DNA of 43,033 nt from contig JAODMS010000183.1 of assembly GCA_025464925.1 (NCBI GenBank), forward strand, positions 1 through 43,033. Reading direction: 5' to 3'. The notes below the pieces were generated by a model, which saw nothing but the letters and a program-made list of their open reading frames with translations, was not told the origin of the DNA and searched no databases. The DNA is from Arthrobacter sp. (GTDB lineage: Bacteria; Actinomycetota; Actinomycetes; Actinomycetales; Micrococcaceae). Of this stretch, positions 32,002-40,760 are shown piece by piece (within the stretch, counting starts at the first letter, position 1; each line of letters opens with the position of its first letter). The position numbers were made by a program, and so were the translations under genes.

Positions 32002-33336
32002 ATGAGTATTTTTAAAGACAGGGTCGACGCCGGTCGGCAGTTGGGCAGGCGGCTGGCCGAACTGCGCGGCCAGGACGTGGTGGTCCTAGGTCTTCCGCGC
32101 GGCGGCGTTCCCGTCGCCTTCGAGGTCGCCGCAGCGCTGGACGCACCCCTGGACGTCATCGTGGTGCGGAAACTGGGGCTTCCATACCAGCCCGAGCTTG
32201 CCATGGGAGCGATCGGTGAGGGCGGGGCGCGGGTACTGGAGGACCAAGTCCTGGCCCACTCCAGGGTGGGGGAGGGCGAACTGCAGGCCGTCGAGGAGCA
32301 TGAACGGGCGGTGCTGGAAAGCAGGGTGGTCCGTTTCCGGACGGGCCGTTCCCGCCAGGACCTGACCGGACGCATCGCGGTGATCGTCGATGACGGGATC
32401 GCCACCGGATCCACCGCCCGGGTGGCTTGCCGGGTTGCCCGGCAGATGGGCGCCGCGAGAGTGGTCATGGCGGTCCCGGTCGCGCCGGCCGAGACGCTCC
32501 TGAGCCTGACGGAACCCGATGAAGTGGTCTGCCTGGCAACGCCCGCGCAGTTCACCGCCGTCGGCTACCACTACCGTGACTTTTCCCCGACCGAGGATGA
32601 CGAGGTGGTGCTGCTGCTCGAGGCGGCGGCAAAGCGCTTGCAAGGGGCCCCGCCGCGTTCGCGGAACGCGGCGGCATCCGGCGCCGATGGTTCCGGTGAG
32701 CTTCATGAGGAAGTGGAAATCCCGTCGCGGGCGGTGCGCCTCCACGGCCAGCTTCATCTTCCGGTTCCGGCCACCGGCATGGTGCTGTTCGCGCACGGAA
32801 GCGGCAGCAGCCGCCACAGCCCGCGGAACCGGTTCGTGGCGACAGTGCTCCAGCAGGCGGGCCTGGGCACCTTGCTGCTGGATCTGCTCACCCCGGCGGA
32901 GGAGCGTAACCGGGCCAACGTGTTCGACATCGAGTTACTGGCCCGCCGGCTGTCTTCGGCCACGGACTGGCTCGGGACCAGGGCGGAAACCGCCTCCTGT
33001 CCGATCGGCTATTTCGGTGCGAGCACCGGCGCCGGGGCTGCGCTGTGGGCGGCGTCCGAACCTGCCGCGCGGACTGCCGCCGTCGTGTCCCGGGGAGGCA
33101 GGCCGGACCTCGCTGGGCCCCGCCTTTCGGCCGTGACCGCTCCGACGCTCCTGATCGTGGGGAGCCTGGACTACGAGGTCCTCGAGCTAAACCGCCACGC
33201 GAAGGCGGTTCTGCGTTGCCCGAACCAGTTGGCTGTGGTCCAGGGCGCCACCCATCTGTTCGAAGAACCCGGCACGCTTGCTGCGGCGGCCATCCTCGCC
33301 AGGGACTGGTTTGCCGATTACCTGCTGGACGCCTGA
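32002..33336 (+). CDS. Phosphoribosyltransferase-alpha/beta hydrolase fusion
   Basis: 444 residues, two enzymes in one chain. Residues ~1-215 are a type I phosphoribosyltransferase fold: LGLPRGGVPVAFEVA, VRKLGLPYQPELAMGAIGEG and the PRPP motif VIVDDGIATGST (128-138). After a Ser/Gly linker, residues ~240-444 are a dienelactone-hydrolase-like alpha/beta hydrolase with LFAHGSGSS, nucleophile S341 (FGASTGAGAA), D390 (IVGSLD) and H418 (GATHLF). The nucleotide or base substrate is unknown. GGAAAG precedes the ATG. Fusions of this kind occur in other bacteria, so it is not an assembly error, but its role is not settled. Confidence 0.85.
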   Translation: MSIFKDRVDAGRQLGRRLAELRGQDVVVLGLPRGGVPVAFEVAAALDAPLDVIVVRKLGLPYQPELAMGAIGEGGARVLEDQVLAHSRVGEGELQAVEEHERAVLESRVVRFRTGRSRQDLTGRIAVIVDDGIATGSTARVACRVARQMGAARVVMAVPVAPAETLLSLTEPDEVVCLATPAQFTAVGYHYRDFSPTEDDEVVLLLEAAAKRLQGAPPRSRNAAASGADGSGELHEEVEIPSRAVRLHGQLHLPVPATGMVLFAHGSGSSRHSPRNRFVATVLQQAGLGTLLLDLLTPAEERNRANVFDIELLARRLSSATDWLGTRAETASCPIGYFGASTGAGAALWAASEPAARTAAVVSRGGRPDLAGPRLSAVTAPTLLIVGSLDYEVLELNRHAKAVLRCPNQLAVVQGATHLFEEPGTLAAAAILARDWFADYLLDA

Positions 33337-33461
33337 GCAGGCAGGCCGGCCGTTCCTAGGACTCGGAGGGCCAGCCGCGGGGGCTGCGCAAGGCCCATTG
33401 CCCCTCTAGGGTGGGACGTGACCACCGGCCGCCGTGGCCCGGACCATCAGAGGAGATGCTA

Positions 33462-34334
33462 ATGAGAGTTGCTGTCACCGGAGGAAGCGGAAAACTGGGC
33501 CGGAGCGTCGTCCGCAGGCTCAGCGACGACGGCCACGAGGTCACCAACCTGGACCGGACCGGCGAGCGGGGGCGCGGCTTCACCGAGGTGGACCTGCGCA
33601 ACTACGGCCAGGTGGCGGACGTGTTCCTGGGGCTGGAGGACCGGCACGCGGGCTTCGACGCTGTCGTGCACCTGGCCGCCATTCCTGCCCCCGGCCTGGC
33701 CCCGGACGCCGCTACGTTCGAGAACAACATGCAGGCCACCTACAACGTGTTCCAGGCTGCCCGCCGAGCCGGGATCAAGAAGATCGTCTATGCCTCCAGC
33801 GAGACGGTGCTGGGACTGCCGTTCGACGCCGACCCTCCCTACATCCCCGTCGACGAGGAATACCCCGCCCGGCCCGAAAGCACCTACTCCCTGGTCAAGC
33901 ACCTTGAGGAGCAAATGGCCATCCAGCTCACCCGCTGGGATTCGGAACTGAGCATCGTGGGCCTGCGGTTCTCCAACGTGATGGACCCGGCGGACTATGA
34001 GGACTTCCCCTCCTTCGACGCCGACGCGGCCCAGCGCAAATGGAACCTCTGGGGCTACATCGACGGCCGTGACGGTGCCCAGGCCGTGGCGCGTGCGCTG
34101 GAGAACGGCAAGCCCGGCTTCGAGGCCTTCATTATCGCCAACGAGGACACCGTGATGAGCCGCTCCAGCGCCAGCCTTGCCGCGGAGGTTTTCCCGAATG
34201 TGTCGGTGGTCAAGGAGCTGGGCGAGCACGAGACCCTGCTCTCCATCGACAAGGCCAGGCGCCTCCTGGGCTACGCTCCGGAACACAGCTGGCGGAGCTA
34301 CCACTCGAACCGCACCACGCCCACCGAAGACTGA
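33462..34334 (+). CDS. NAD(P)-dependent epimerase/dehydratase-family oxidoreductase
   Basis: 290 residues from the ATG at 33462, which follows AGAGGAG; an ATG at 33456 is too close to that site. The extended SDR fold shows GxxGxxG (TGGSGKLG, 7-13), VVHLAAIPAPG, and the catalytic YxxxK at Y142-K146 (STYSLVKH). The size and motifs resemble uronate dehydrogenase-like or UDP-sugar epimerase-like members. It precedes an aldo/keto reductase by 34 bases, and both abut the galactonate regulon. Sugar oxidation feeding that pathway is plausible but unproven. Confidence 0.85.
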   Translation: MRVAVTGGSGKLGRSVVRRLSDDGHEVTNLDRTGERGRGFTEVDLRNYGQVADVFLGLEDRHAGFDAVVHLAAIPAPGLAPDAATFENNMQATYNVFQAARRAGIKKIVYASSETVLGLPFDADPPYIPVDEEYPARPESTYSLVKHLEEQMAIQLTRWDSELSIVGLRFSNVMDPADYEDFPSFDADAAQRKWNLWGYIDGRDGAQAVARALENGKPGFEAFIIANEDTVMSRSSASLAAEVFPNVSVVKELGEHETLLSIDKARRLLGYAPEHSWRSYHSNRTTPTED

Positions 34335-34368
34335 ACCCAAGCCTTAAACCATCAACTTCAGGAGTCCC

Positions 34369-35400
34369 ATGCAATACCGAACCTTAGGCAATAGCGGCGC
34401 CGTCGTCTCGAACTACGCGCTGGGAACCATGACCTTCGGCGCCGAAGCCACAGAGGAGCAGTCCGGCGCCATGCTGGACGATTACCTCACGGCGGGCGGC
34501 AATTTCATTGACACCGCCGACGTGTACAGCTCCGGCGTCTCAGAGGAAATCATCGGCCGCTGGCTGGCTAAACGGACGGACGCCCGGGACACCGTGGTGT
34601 TAGCCACCAAAGGCAGATTCCCCATGGGGCAGGCCCCCAACGACGTCGGCACCTCACGCCGGCACCTGACCCGGGCGCTGGATGATTCGCTGTCTCGGCT
34701 CGGCGTGGAACAGATCGATCTGTACCAGCTGCACGCCTGGGACCCCTTCACGCCCCTGGAGGAGACACTCCGCTTCCTGAACGATGCCGTCAGCAGCGGG
34801 AAGATCGCCTATTACGGGTTCTCGAACTTCCTGGGCTGGCAGCTGACCAAAGCCGTGCATCTGGCCAAGGCGCACGGCTGGAGTGCTCCGGTTACCCTGC
34901 AGCCGCAGTACAGCCTGCTGGTCCGGGAGATCGAATCCGAAATCGTGCCTGCGGCCCTGGACGCCGGCATGGGGCTGCTGCCCTGGTCACCGCTGGGCGG
35001 CGGCTGGCTTTCGGGCAAGTACAAGCGCGACCAGCCGCCCGCCGGCGCCACGCGCCTCGGCGAAAATCCCGAGCGCGGCATGGAGGCGTGGCAGGCCCGG
35101 AATGAGGACCCCCGCACCTGGGACATCATCGAGGAAGTGGCGGACATTGCCGGGCACCACGGCGTGAGTTCTTCGCAGGTGGCACTGGCCTGGCTGGCGG
35201 ACCGGCCGGCCGTCACCTCGGTGATTTTGGGTGCCCGGACCACGGACCAGCTCGCCGACAACCTGGCGGCCGCGGAATTGCGGCTTACCGAGGAGGAAAA
35301 CCAGCGGCTCACCGACATCAGCCAGCCGCGCGTCGGAGTCTACCCGTATGGACCGATGGCCCAGGAGCAGCGCAGCAGGAAGCTCCAGGGCGGCCGCTAG
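34369..35400 (+). CDS. Aldo/keto reductase
   Basis: 343 residues of the AKR TIM-barrel family. The tetrad is D48 and Y53 (FIDTADVYSSG), K81 (LATKGRF) and H122 (LYQLHAWD). The NADP-binding end includes LPWSPLGGGWLSGKYK and ILGARTTDQLADNL. It belongs to the AKR group of sugar or aromatic-aldehyde reductases, substrate unknown. AGGAG lies before the ATG. It is probably co-transcribed with the upstream epimerase-like gene and converges on the GntR regulator. It is one candidate for the missing step between galactose and galactonate. Confidence 0.9.
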   Translation: MQYRTLGNSGAVVSNYALGTMTFGAEATEEQSGAMLDDYLTAGGNFIDTADVYSSGVSEEIIGRWLAKRTDARDTVVLATKGRFPMGQAPNDVGTSRRHLTRALDDSLSRLGVEQIDLYQLHAWDPFTPLEETLRFLNDAVSSGKIAYYGFSNFLGWQLTKAVHLAKAHGWSAPVTLQPQYSLLVREIESEIVPAALDAGMGLLPWSPLGGGWLSGKYKRDQPPAGATRLGENPERGMEAWQARNEDPRTWDIIEEVADIAGHHGVSSSQVALAWLADRPAVTSVILGARTTDQLADNLAAAELRLTEEENQRLTDISQPRVGVYPYGPMAQEQRSRKLQGGR

Positions 35401-35433
35401 GCGGGTCGCCACCATTGGGGGCCGCCACCGGGC

Positions 35434-36207
35434 TTACGGTTCGGTGTCGGCCCCCACAGGGGCTGCTGGCGCGTGCACGCTCTCCTCTTGATGGCTGGAC
35501 CAGATGTCGCCCATTTCCTCGGTGGACTGCTCCACGATCCTGCTCATGGCGGCGTGGGCGGCATTTGCCTCGCCGCGCTGGATGGCGCTGGCCACGTCCG
35601 CGTGCAATTGCAGGGCCTCGTGCTGGGGGAGATGCGGCATCAGGCCATGCTGGGTGCGTCCGGTCAGGACCTCGGTGACCAGGTTGTGCAGCTGGGAAAA
35701 CATCGGATTTCCGGACGCGCGGAGCACCGCCGCATGGAAATCGATGTCCAGCCGGAGGAATTCATCCTGGTCTCCGCGCTGGCCTGCCGCCCACAGCCGC
35801 GCCGCCTGGGAGACAAGGTCGCTGCCCGCGTCCCACGACGCCCGGCCGGCGGCCAGCCGCGCGGCCTGGGGCTCGATCGCGCCGCGGAGTTCGTTCAGCG
35901 CGCGCAGCTGGTCCAGCCGTTTCGAGGACGCCAGCCGCCAGCGTATGACCTGCGGGTCGTAGAGGTTCCAGGACTCTTCCGGCTGCACCACTGTGCCCAG
36001 CCGCCGCCGGGATTCCAGCATGCCCTTTGAGGACAGGACCCGGGAGGCCTCGCGGACCACGGAGCGGGACACATTGTGCTGCACCTCGAGCTCGTCCAGC
36101 CGCAGGATGGAGTAGGGCGCCAGCGTCCCCTCGGCGATGGAGAGCCCCAGGTATTGGACCAGCACGGAATGCAGGTCAGCTGAGGACTCCGCCTTTGGGG
36201 TTTTCAT
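35434..36207 (-). CDS. dgoR: GntR/FCD-family regulator of the galactonate operon (DgoR-like)
   Basis: 257 residues from the ATG at 36207. A longer start at 36219 would lie inside the -10 box and is rejected. The N-terminal winged helix-turn-helix includes LDELEVQHNVSRSVVREASR. The FCD effector domain shows the usual metal or ligand residues (LRLDIDFHAAVLRASGN; HADVASAI; AAHAAMSRIVEQS). In E. coli the dgo operon is controlled by a regulator of this same family that responds to galactonate. The gene diverges from the dgo-type operon. The predicted promoter gives a leaderless mRNA, and a 14-bp inverted repeat spans both -10 regions. The symbol is by analogy. Confidence 0.88.
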   Translation of the reverse strand: MKTPKAESSADLHSVLVQYLGLSIAEGTLAPYSILRLDELEVQHNVSRSVVREASRVLSSKGMLESRRRLGTVVQPEESWNLYDPQVIRWRLASSKRLDQLRALNELRGAIEPQAARLAAGRASWDAGSDLVSQAARLWAAGQRGDQDEFLRLDIDFHAAVLRASGNPMFSQLHNLVTEVLTGRTQHGLMPHLPQHEALQLHADVASAIQRGEANAAHAAMSRIVEQSTEEMGDIWSSHQEESVHAPAAPVGADTEP

Positions 36208-36259
36208 GAAATAAATCATACGAGTGGGCGCAAGGGGTTGTCTAAGTATGCTTTATTTC
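36208..36259. promoter_or_regulatory. Inverted repeat across the galactonate divergent promoters, candidate operator pair
   Basis: GAAATAAATCATAC (36208-36221) and GTATGCTTTATTTC (36246-36259) are reverse complements at 13 of 14 positions. Each includes a -10-like box (TATGAT leftward, TATGCT rightward) and runs into the likely transcription start. A GntR dimer at each site, or one looped complex, could control both directions. Confidence 0.65.
36215..36244 (-). promoter_or_regulatory. Promoter of the GntR regulator gene
   Basis: On the minus strand TAGACA (36239-36244) and TATGAT (36215-36220) are 18 bp apart. The ATG at 36207 lies 7 bases beyond the -10, so the transcript should begin at or next to the start codon, without a ribosome site. 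Confidence 0.7.
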
Positions 36260-36345
36260 TCTAAGCTCTCTTTTAGAGCGGATGTAAAGATGCATCTGCG
36301 GGCGGCTGAACGGTCTTGTCAGCCCTAAAAACCAAGGGAGTCGTA

Positions 36346-37638
36346 ATGAAGCGACGTTCAATTGTGAAGTACGCTGCTGTTGCTGCGGCCCTCTCACTCG
36401 GGCTGACGGCCTGCGGCGGCAGCGGCAGCAGCGACGCCAAGGAGGCGGGGACCGTCCGGGTCACGCTGGCCAACCACGTCTGGACTGAAGGCATCAAGGC
36501 CGCCATTCCGGAATTCGAAAAGTCCAGCGGCCTGAAGGTCGAACTGACCCAGCTCGGTGAGGACCAGCTCTCCGACCAGTACAACGTCAAGCTCAACGCC
36601 GGCAGCGACGAGATCGACGTGATGATGTACCGTCCGCTCCAGGAGGGCAAGGCGTTCACGAAGAACGGCTACCTCGCGGACCTCACCAGCAAGGTCTCCT
36701 CGGACGCCGCCTGGGACTGGAAGGACTACCAGGAGGGCCCGGTCAAGGCCACCACCGTTGACGGCAAGGTCGTCGGCGTCCCGATCATCACCGAACGCGA
36801 AGTGCTCTACTACCGCAAGGACCTGCTGCAGGCCGCCGGCCTTGAGGTTCCTAAGACCATGGAAGAGCTCGAAGCGGCCGCCAAGGCCATCAAGGCTTCC
36901 TCGCCGGACACCGCCGGCTTCGTGGCTCGCACCGGCAAGTCCGCCGCCGTGACGCAGTTCTCCAGCTTCCTGTACAGCTTCGGCGGTGACTTCACCGACT
37001 CCAACGGCCAGTCCGCAGTCAATAGCGACGCTGCCAAGAAGGCCTACGCGTACTACGGCGGCCTGATCCGCAACTACGGTCCGGCCAACGTCAGCACCGA
37101 CATGAGCTGGCCCGAAGCGATGGCGATCTTCACCCAGGGCAAGGCCGCCTTCTACACCGAGGCCGACTCGCTCTACAAGAACGCCACCGATCCGGCCAAG
37201 TCCAAGGTCGCGGACACCGTCGGCTTCGCCGCCCTGCCCGCCGGCCCCGCCGGTTCCAAGCCGTACAACATCCCGTCATGGGGACTGGCCGTGAACCAGG
37301 CCTCCGGCAACCAGGACAACGCCTGGAAGTTCATCCAGTGGGCCACGAGCAAGGAACGCACGCTGGCCGCGCAGAAGGCCGGCGTCCCCGGACCCCGCGC
37401 CTCCGTCTGGTCCGATCCGGCCGGAACCTCCACCTACCCGCAGGACCTGGCCGAGGCCATCGCCGCCAGCGCCAAGAACGGCGTCGGCCACGACCGCCCC
37501 GAGGTTGTCACAGTCGGCAAGGCCCGCGAAATAGTCGGCGGCCCGATCGTCGCCACCATCACCGGGGCCGATGCCTCCGCCGCCGCCGATACGGCCCACG
37601 AGGCCTTCCAGACGTTCCTGGACAGCGAAAAGAAATAG
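36346..37638 (+). CDS. Sugar-acid-binding lipoprotein, galactonate ABC transporter
   Basis: 430 residues from the ATG at 36346, preceded by AGGGAG; an in-frame ATG at 36316 is not supported. The signal peptide runs to the lipobox LTAC (SIVKYAAVAAALSLGLTACG), then a Gly/Ser linker. The solute-binding family 1 fold shows EVLYYRKDLLQAAGLEVPKT and PAGPAGSKPYNIPSWGLAVN. It opens the operon encoding two permeases, galactonate dehydratase, an aldolase and a kinase, so galactonate or a related aldonate is the inferred ligand. E. coli instead imports galactonate by an MFS carrier. A 12-bp stem follows the gene. Confidence 0.9.
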   Translation: MKRRSIVKYAAVAAALSLGLTACGGSGSSDAKEAGTVRVTLANHVWTEGIKAAIPEFEKSSGLKVELTQLGEDQLSDQYNVKLNAGSDEIDVMMYRPLQEGKAFTKNGYLADLTSKVSSDAAWDWKDYQEGPVKATTVDGKVVGVPIITEREVLYYRKDLLQAAGLEVPKTMEELEAAAKAIKASSPDTAGFVARTGKSAAVTQFSSFLYSFGGDFTDSNGQSAVNSDAAKKAYAYYGGLIRNYGPANVSTDMSWPEAMAIFTQGKAAFYTEADSLYKNATDPAKSKVADTVGFAALPAGPAGSKPYNIPSWGLAVNQASGNQDNAWKFIQWATSKERTLAAQKAGVPGPRASVWSDPAGTSTYPQDLAEAIAASAKNGVGHDRPEVVTVGKAREIVGGPIVATITGADASAAADTAHEAFQTFLDSEKK

Positions 37639-37672
37639 CCCCGGTGCGCTACGCGCCGGAGTACTAACCGCC

Positions 37673-37706
37673 CGGCGGGACGGCAGCCCAAGCCGCCGTC
37701 CCGCCG
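37673..37706 (+). terminator. Intercistronic hairpin after the binding-protein gene
   Basis: CGGCGGGACGGC (37673-37684) pairs perfectly with GCCGTCCCGCCG (37695-37706), with a 10-base loop. It lies inside the operon and has no T-tract. As with the stem at 5956-5995, it probably keeps binding-protein mRNA above the downstream mRNA. Confidence 0.75.
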
Positions 37707-37747
37707 CGGCCCGCTCTTCACTTCACCCCCAACTCTTTAGGTGAACC

Positions 37748-38701
37748 ATGTCTGTACTGAACCCTCCCCGCAGCGCGCCTGCCCGCAGCGCCGGCCGCCC
37801 TCCCGGCGCGCGGAAGAACTTCTCCGGCTGGGCCAACCGGCACCGCAAGTGGCTGTTCGCGGCCCCCGCGATGATCTTCGTCGGCGTCCTGATCGTCTTC
37901 CCGCTGGCCTGGACCCTCTATCTGAGCCTGACCGATTCGCAGGGTTCCGTCCGTGCCGCGTCCGAGTTCGTCGGCCTGCAGAACTACCTCACAGTCCTGG
38001 CCGATACGGAACGCTTCTGGCCCGCCGTCGGCCGCACGCTGACCTTCACCGGAGTCGCGCTGGTCTGCGAAGTCGTACTGGGCATGTGCATCGCACTGCT
38101 GCTCTGGCGTCCCTTCCGCGGCGAAAAGTGGGTCCGCGTGGCCATCCTGCTGCCGCTCGTTGCCACCCCGGTGGCCGTCGGCATGATGTGGCGGCTGATC
38201 TTCGATCCGAACATCGGCTTCGTCAACCAGCTCCTCGGCATGGTCGGCATCCCGCCCCAGCCCTGGCTGTCCGGCCAGGACACCGCGCTGGGAACCACCA
38301 TCTTCATGGACGTGTGGCAGTGGACCCCCATGGTGGTGCTGATCCTGCTCGCCGGCCTGACCTCCCTGTCCGAGGAGCCTGACGAGGCCGCCCGGATGGA
38401 CGGCGCCAACGTTTTCCAGCGCTTCTTCTTCATTACCCTTCCGCTCATGATGCCGACCGTGATCGTCGCCATCCTGCTCCGGGGCATCGACGCCCTCAAG
38501 ACCTTTGACATCCTCTATGCCACCAAGGGCAAGGGCGGCGGTTCCTTCCACGAGGTGGAGACCCTCAACGTCTATGCCTACGGGCTGAGTTTCGACTACA
38601 ACCAGTACGGGCTGTCCTCCGCGGTGCTGATCCTGTTCTTCATGATCATCATCGGCTCCATGTGGTTGCTGACCATGCGCAAGAAAGCGGTAAGCAAATG
38701 A
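37748..38701 (+). CDS. Sugar-acid ABC transporter permease (MalF type)
   Basis: 317 residues, about six membrane segments starting at WLFAAPAMIFVGVLIVFPLA. The EAA loop reads DEAARMDGANVFQRFF, then ITLPLMMP. AGGTGA lies before the ATG. The second permease overlaps its stop (ATGA), so they are translationally coupled. It follows the hairpin at 37673-37706. It forms the channel with the next gene; no ATPase gene is in the operon. Galactonate or similar aldonate is the inferred cargo. Confidence 0.92.
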   Translation: MSVLNPPRSAPARSAGRPPGARKNFSGWANRHRKWLFAAPAMIFVGVLIVFPLAWTLYLSLTDSQGSVRAASEFVGLQNYLTVLADTERFWPAVGRTLTFTGVALVCEVVLGMCIALLLWRPFRGEKWVRVAILLPLVATPVAVGMMWRLIFDPNIGFVNQLLGMVGIPPQPWLSGQDTALGTTIFMDVWQWTPMVVLILLAGLTSLSEEPDEAARMDGANVFQRFFFITLPLMMPTVIVAILLRGIDALKTFDILYATKGKGGGSFHEVETLNVYAYGLSFDYNQYGLSSAVLILFFMIIIGSMWLLTMRKKAVSK

Positions 38702-39588
38702 CCGTACTGTCCGAAAACACCGAACCCGCAACCTCCGCAGGGCAGCCCAAGCCGGCCACACGCCGCCGCAAGCCCCTGGCCACCCGCGCATACAAGGTCT
38801 TCCGCGTCGTGGCCCTGATCGCGGTGGTGCTGTTCCTCGTCGCTCCGCTGTTCTGGATGCTGCTGGCCTCCTTGAAGACCAACGTGGACATCTACGACAC
38901 CGGCAAGGCGTTCCTCTTCACCCCCACGGGCGAGAATTACGCCAACGTGCTGCAGCGCAACAACTACTTTGTCTTCATCTTCAACAGCTTCTGGGTGGCC
39001 TTCGTCTCCACGGCACTCTCGCTGGTGCTCGGCGTGCCGGCGGCGTACGCCATGAGCCGTTTCGCCATGCACCGCTCGGCCCTCGTGGTCCTGATGGCCC
39101 GCGTCATTCCCGGCGTCTCGCTGCTGGTGCCCTGGTACTACGTCTTCTCCAACCTGAAGATGGTGGGCGGGTTCGAGGTCCTGATCCTCAGCCACATGTT
39201 CGTCTCGCTGCCGCTGATCGTCTACATCATGATGAGCTACTTCGATTCCTTCCCCCTGGAGCTGGAGGAATCGGCGCAGGTGGACGGGCTCACCCCGATC
39301 GGCGCCTTCCGCCACATCACGCTGCCGCTCGCCGTCGGCGGCATCGCCACCGCGGGCATCCTGTCCTTCATCTTCTCCTGGAACAACTTCATGTTCGCCC
39401 TGGTGCTCTCCGGATCCAAGACCAAGACCCTGCCGGTCGCGATCTTCGACTTCGTCTCCTACGCCAGCATCGACTGGGGCGGGCTGATGGCGGCCGCCAC
39501 CGTGGTCACCATCCCGATCATGATCATTGCGCTCTTCACGCAGAAGTACATCGTCTCCGGCCTCACCGCCGGCGCGACCAAGGGCTAG
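38698..39588 (+). CDS. Sugar-acid ABC transporter permease (MalG type)
   Basis: 296 residues from the ATG at 38698, which overlaps the previous stop by four bases; an earlier in-frame start at 38662 would overlap the first permease more deeply and is unlikely. About six membrane segments and the EAA loop EESAQVDGLTPIGAFRHI are seen, plus the MalG-like segment AGILSFIFSWNNFMFALVLS. It partners the preceding permease. The dehydratase gene follows after 18 bases. Confidence 0.92.
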   Translation: MTVLSENTEPATSAGQPKPATRRRKPLATRAYKVFRVVALIAVVLFLVAPLFWMLLASLKTNVDIYDTGKAFLFTPTGENYANVLQRNNYFVFIFNSFWVAFVSTALSLVLGVPAAYAMSRFAMHRSALVVLMARVIPGVSLLVPWYYVFSNLKMVGGFEVLILSHMFVSLPLIVYIMMSYFDSFPLELEESAQVDGLTPIGAFRHITLPLAVGGIATAGILSFIFSWNNFMFALVLSGSKTKTLPVAIFDFVSYASIDWGGLMAAATVVTIPIMIIALFTQKYIVSGLTAGATKG

Positions 39589-39606
39589 CCAGGCAGGAAA
39601 GCAGCA

Positions 39607-40755
39607 ATGACACTCATCAGCAGGATAGAAACCTTCCTCGTCGCGCCGCGCTGGCTCTTCGTCCGCATCGAGACGGACAGCGGGATCGTCGGCTGGGGCG
39701 AGGCAAGCTGCGAGGGGCGCAGCGAAACCGTCCGCACCGCCGTCGACCAGCTCTCGGAGCTGCTCATCGGCAACGACGCGCTCCGGATCGAGGACCACTG
39801 GCAGGTTCTGACCAAGGGTTCCTTCTACCGCGGCGGCCCCATCCTCGCCAGCGCCGTCTCCGGCCTGGACCAGGCACTGTGGGACATCGCGGGCAAGCAC
39901 TTCAACACGCCCGTGCACCAGCTCCTGGGCGGCCACGTCCGGGACCGGATCCGGATGTACGGCTGGGTGGGCGGGGACGAGCCCAACGAGGTGGCCGACC
40001 AGATCAGCGCCCAGCTGGAGGTCGGGCTCACCGCCGTCAAAATGAACGCCAGCGGCCGGATGAGCCCTATCGCTTCTGTCGCTGAGCTCGACGGCGTGGT
40101 CCGCCGGGTGGCTGCCGCCCGCGAGGTTCTCGGCGAGCACCGCGATGTCGCCGTCGATTTCCACGGCCGCTTCAGCCTGGCTAATGCCCGGCGGGTGGCG
40201 CCGCTGCTGGAGCCGTACCGGCCGTTCTTCCTCGAAGAGCCCGTGGTCCCGGAAAACACCCACCTGTTGCGCGAGTTCACCTCATCCACCACGACGCCGG
40301 TGTCCACCGGTGAGCGGCTGTACAGCCGACAGGAGTTCCTGCCGGCGCTGCAGGCCGGCATCGCCGTGGCCCAGCCGGACCTCTCCCACGCCGGCGGCAT
40401 CACCGAGGTACGGAAGATCGCCTCGCTGGCGGAAATCTACGATGTCCAGCTCGCCCCGCACTGCCCGCTTGGGCCCCTTGCCCTGGCGGCGTGCCTGCAG
40501 GTTGGCTTCGCGACGCCCAACTTCCTCATCCAGGAACAGAGCATCGGCATCCACTACAACAAGGGCGCCGAAGTCCTGGACTATGTGGTGGACAAAACCC
40601 CGCTGAAGTTCGTGGACGGCCACATTGAACGGCTGACCGGACCCGGCCTCGGCATCGAAATCGACGAAGCGGTGGTCCGTGCCGCGGACAAGCGCGGCCA
40701 CGCCTGGCGCGGACCAGTCTGGCGTCACGCGGACGGAGCCTTCGCAGAATGGTGA
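39607..40755 (+). CDS. dgoD: D-galactonate dehydratase (enolase superfamily)
   Basis: 382 residues, the same length I recall for E. coli DgoD. It converts D-galactonate to 2-keto-3-deoxy-galactonate. Metal ligands are D184 (VAVDFHGRF), E210 (FFLEEPVV) and E236 (STGERLYSR); the catalytic histidines are H186 and H285 (LAPHCPLGP), which nearly match the E. coli positions D183, H185, E209, E235 and H285. The N-terminal capping domain includes VRIETDSGIVGWGEASCEGR. AGGAAAG lies before the ATG. It is the fourth gene of the operon and overlaps or abuts the aldolase gene. An aldonate other than galactonate is possible in this superfamily, but the motif match is close. Confidence 0.88.
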   Translation: MTLISRIETFLVAPRWLFVRIETDSGIVGWGEASCEGRSETVRTAVDQLSELLIGNDALRIEDHWQVLTKGSFYRGGPILASAVSGLDQALWDIAGKHFNTPVHQLLGGHVRDRIRMYGWVGGDEPNEVADQISAQLEVGLTAVKMNASGRMSPIASVAELDGVVRRVAAAREVLGEHRDVAVDFHGRFSLANARRVAPLLEPYRPFFLEEPVVPENTHLLREFTSSTTTPVSTGERLYSRQEFLPALQAGIAVAQPDLSHAGGITEVRKIASLAEIYDVQLAPHCPLGPLALAACLQVGFATPNFLIQEQSIGIHYNKGAEVLDYVVDKTPLKFVDGHIERLTGPGLGIEIDEAVVRAADKRGHAWRGPVWRHADGAFAEW

Positions 40756-40760
40756 ACTCA

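Noticed and set aside
36208..36219. A start codon four codons upstream for the GntR regulator
   Set aside because: It overlaps the TATGAT -10 box, so it would not be in the mRNA.
36288..36297. AGATGCATCT, a 10-bp palindrome in the leader of the galactonate operon
   Set aside because: Short palindromes of this size occur by chance and it has no partner; the 14-bp inverted repeat nearby is a better operator candidate.
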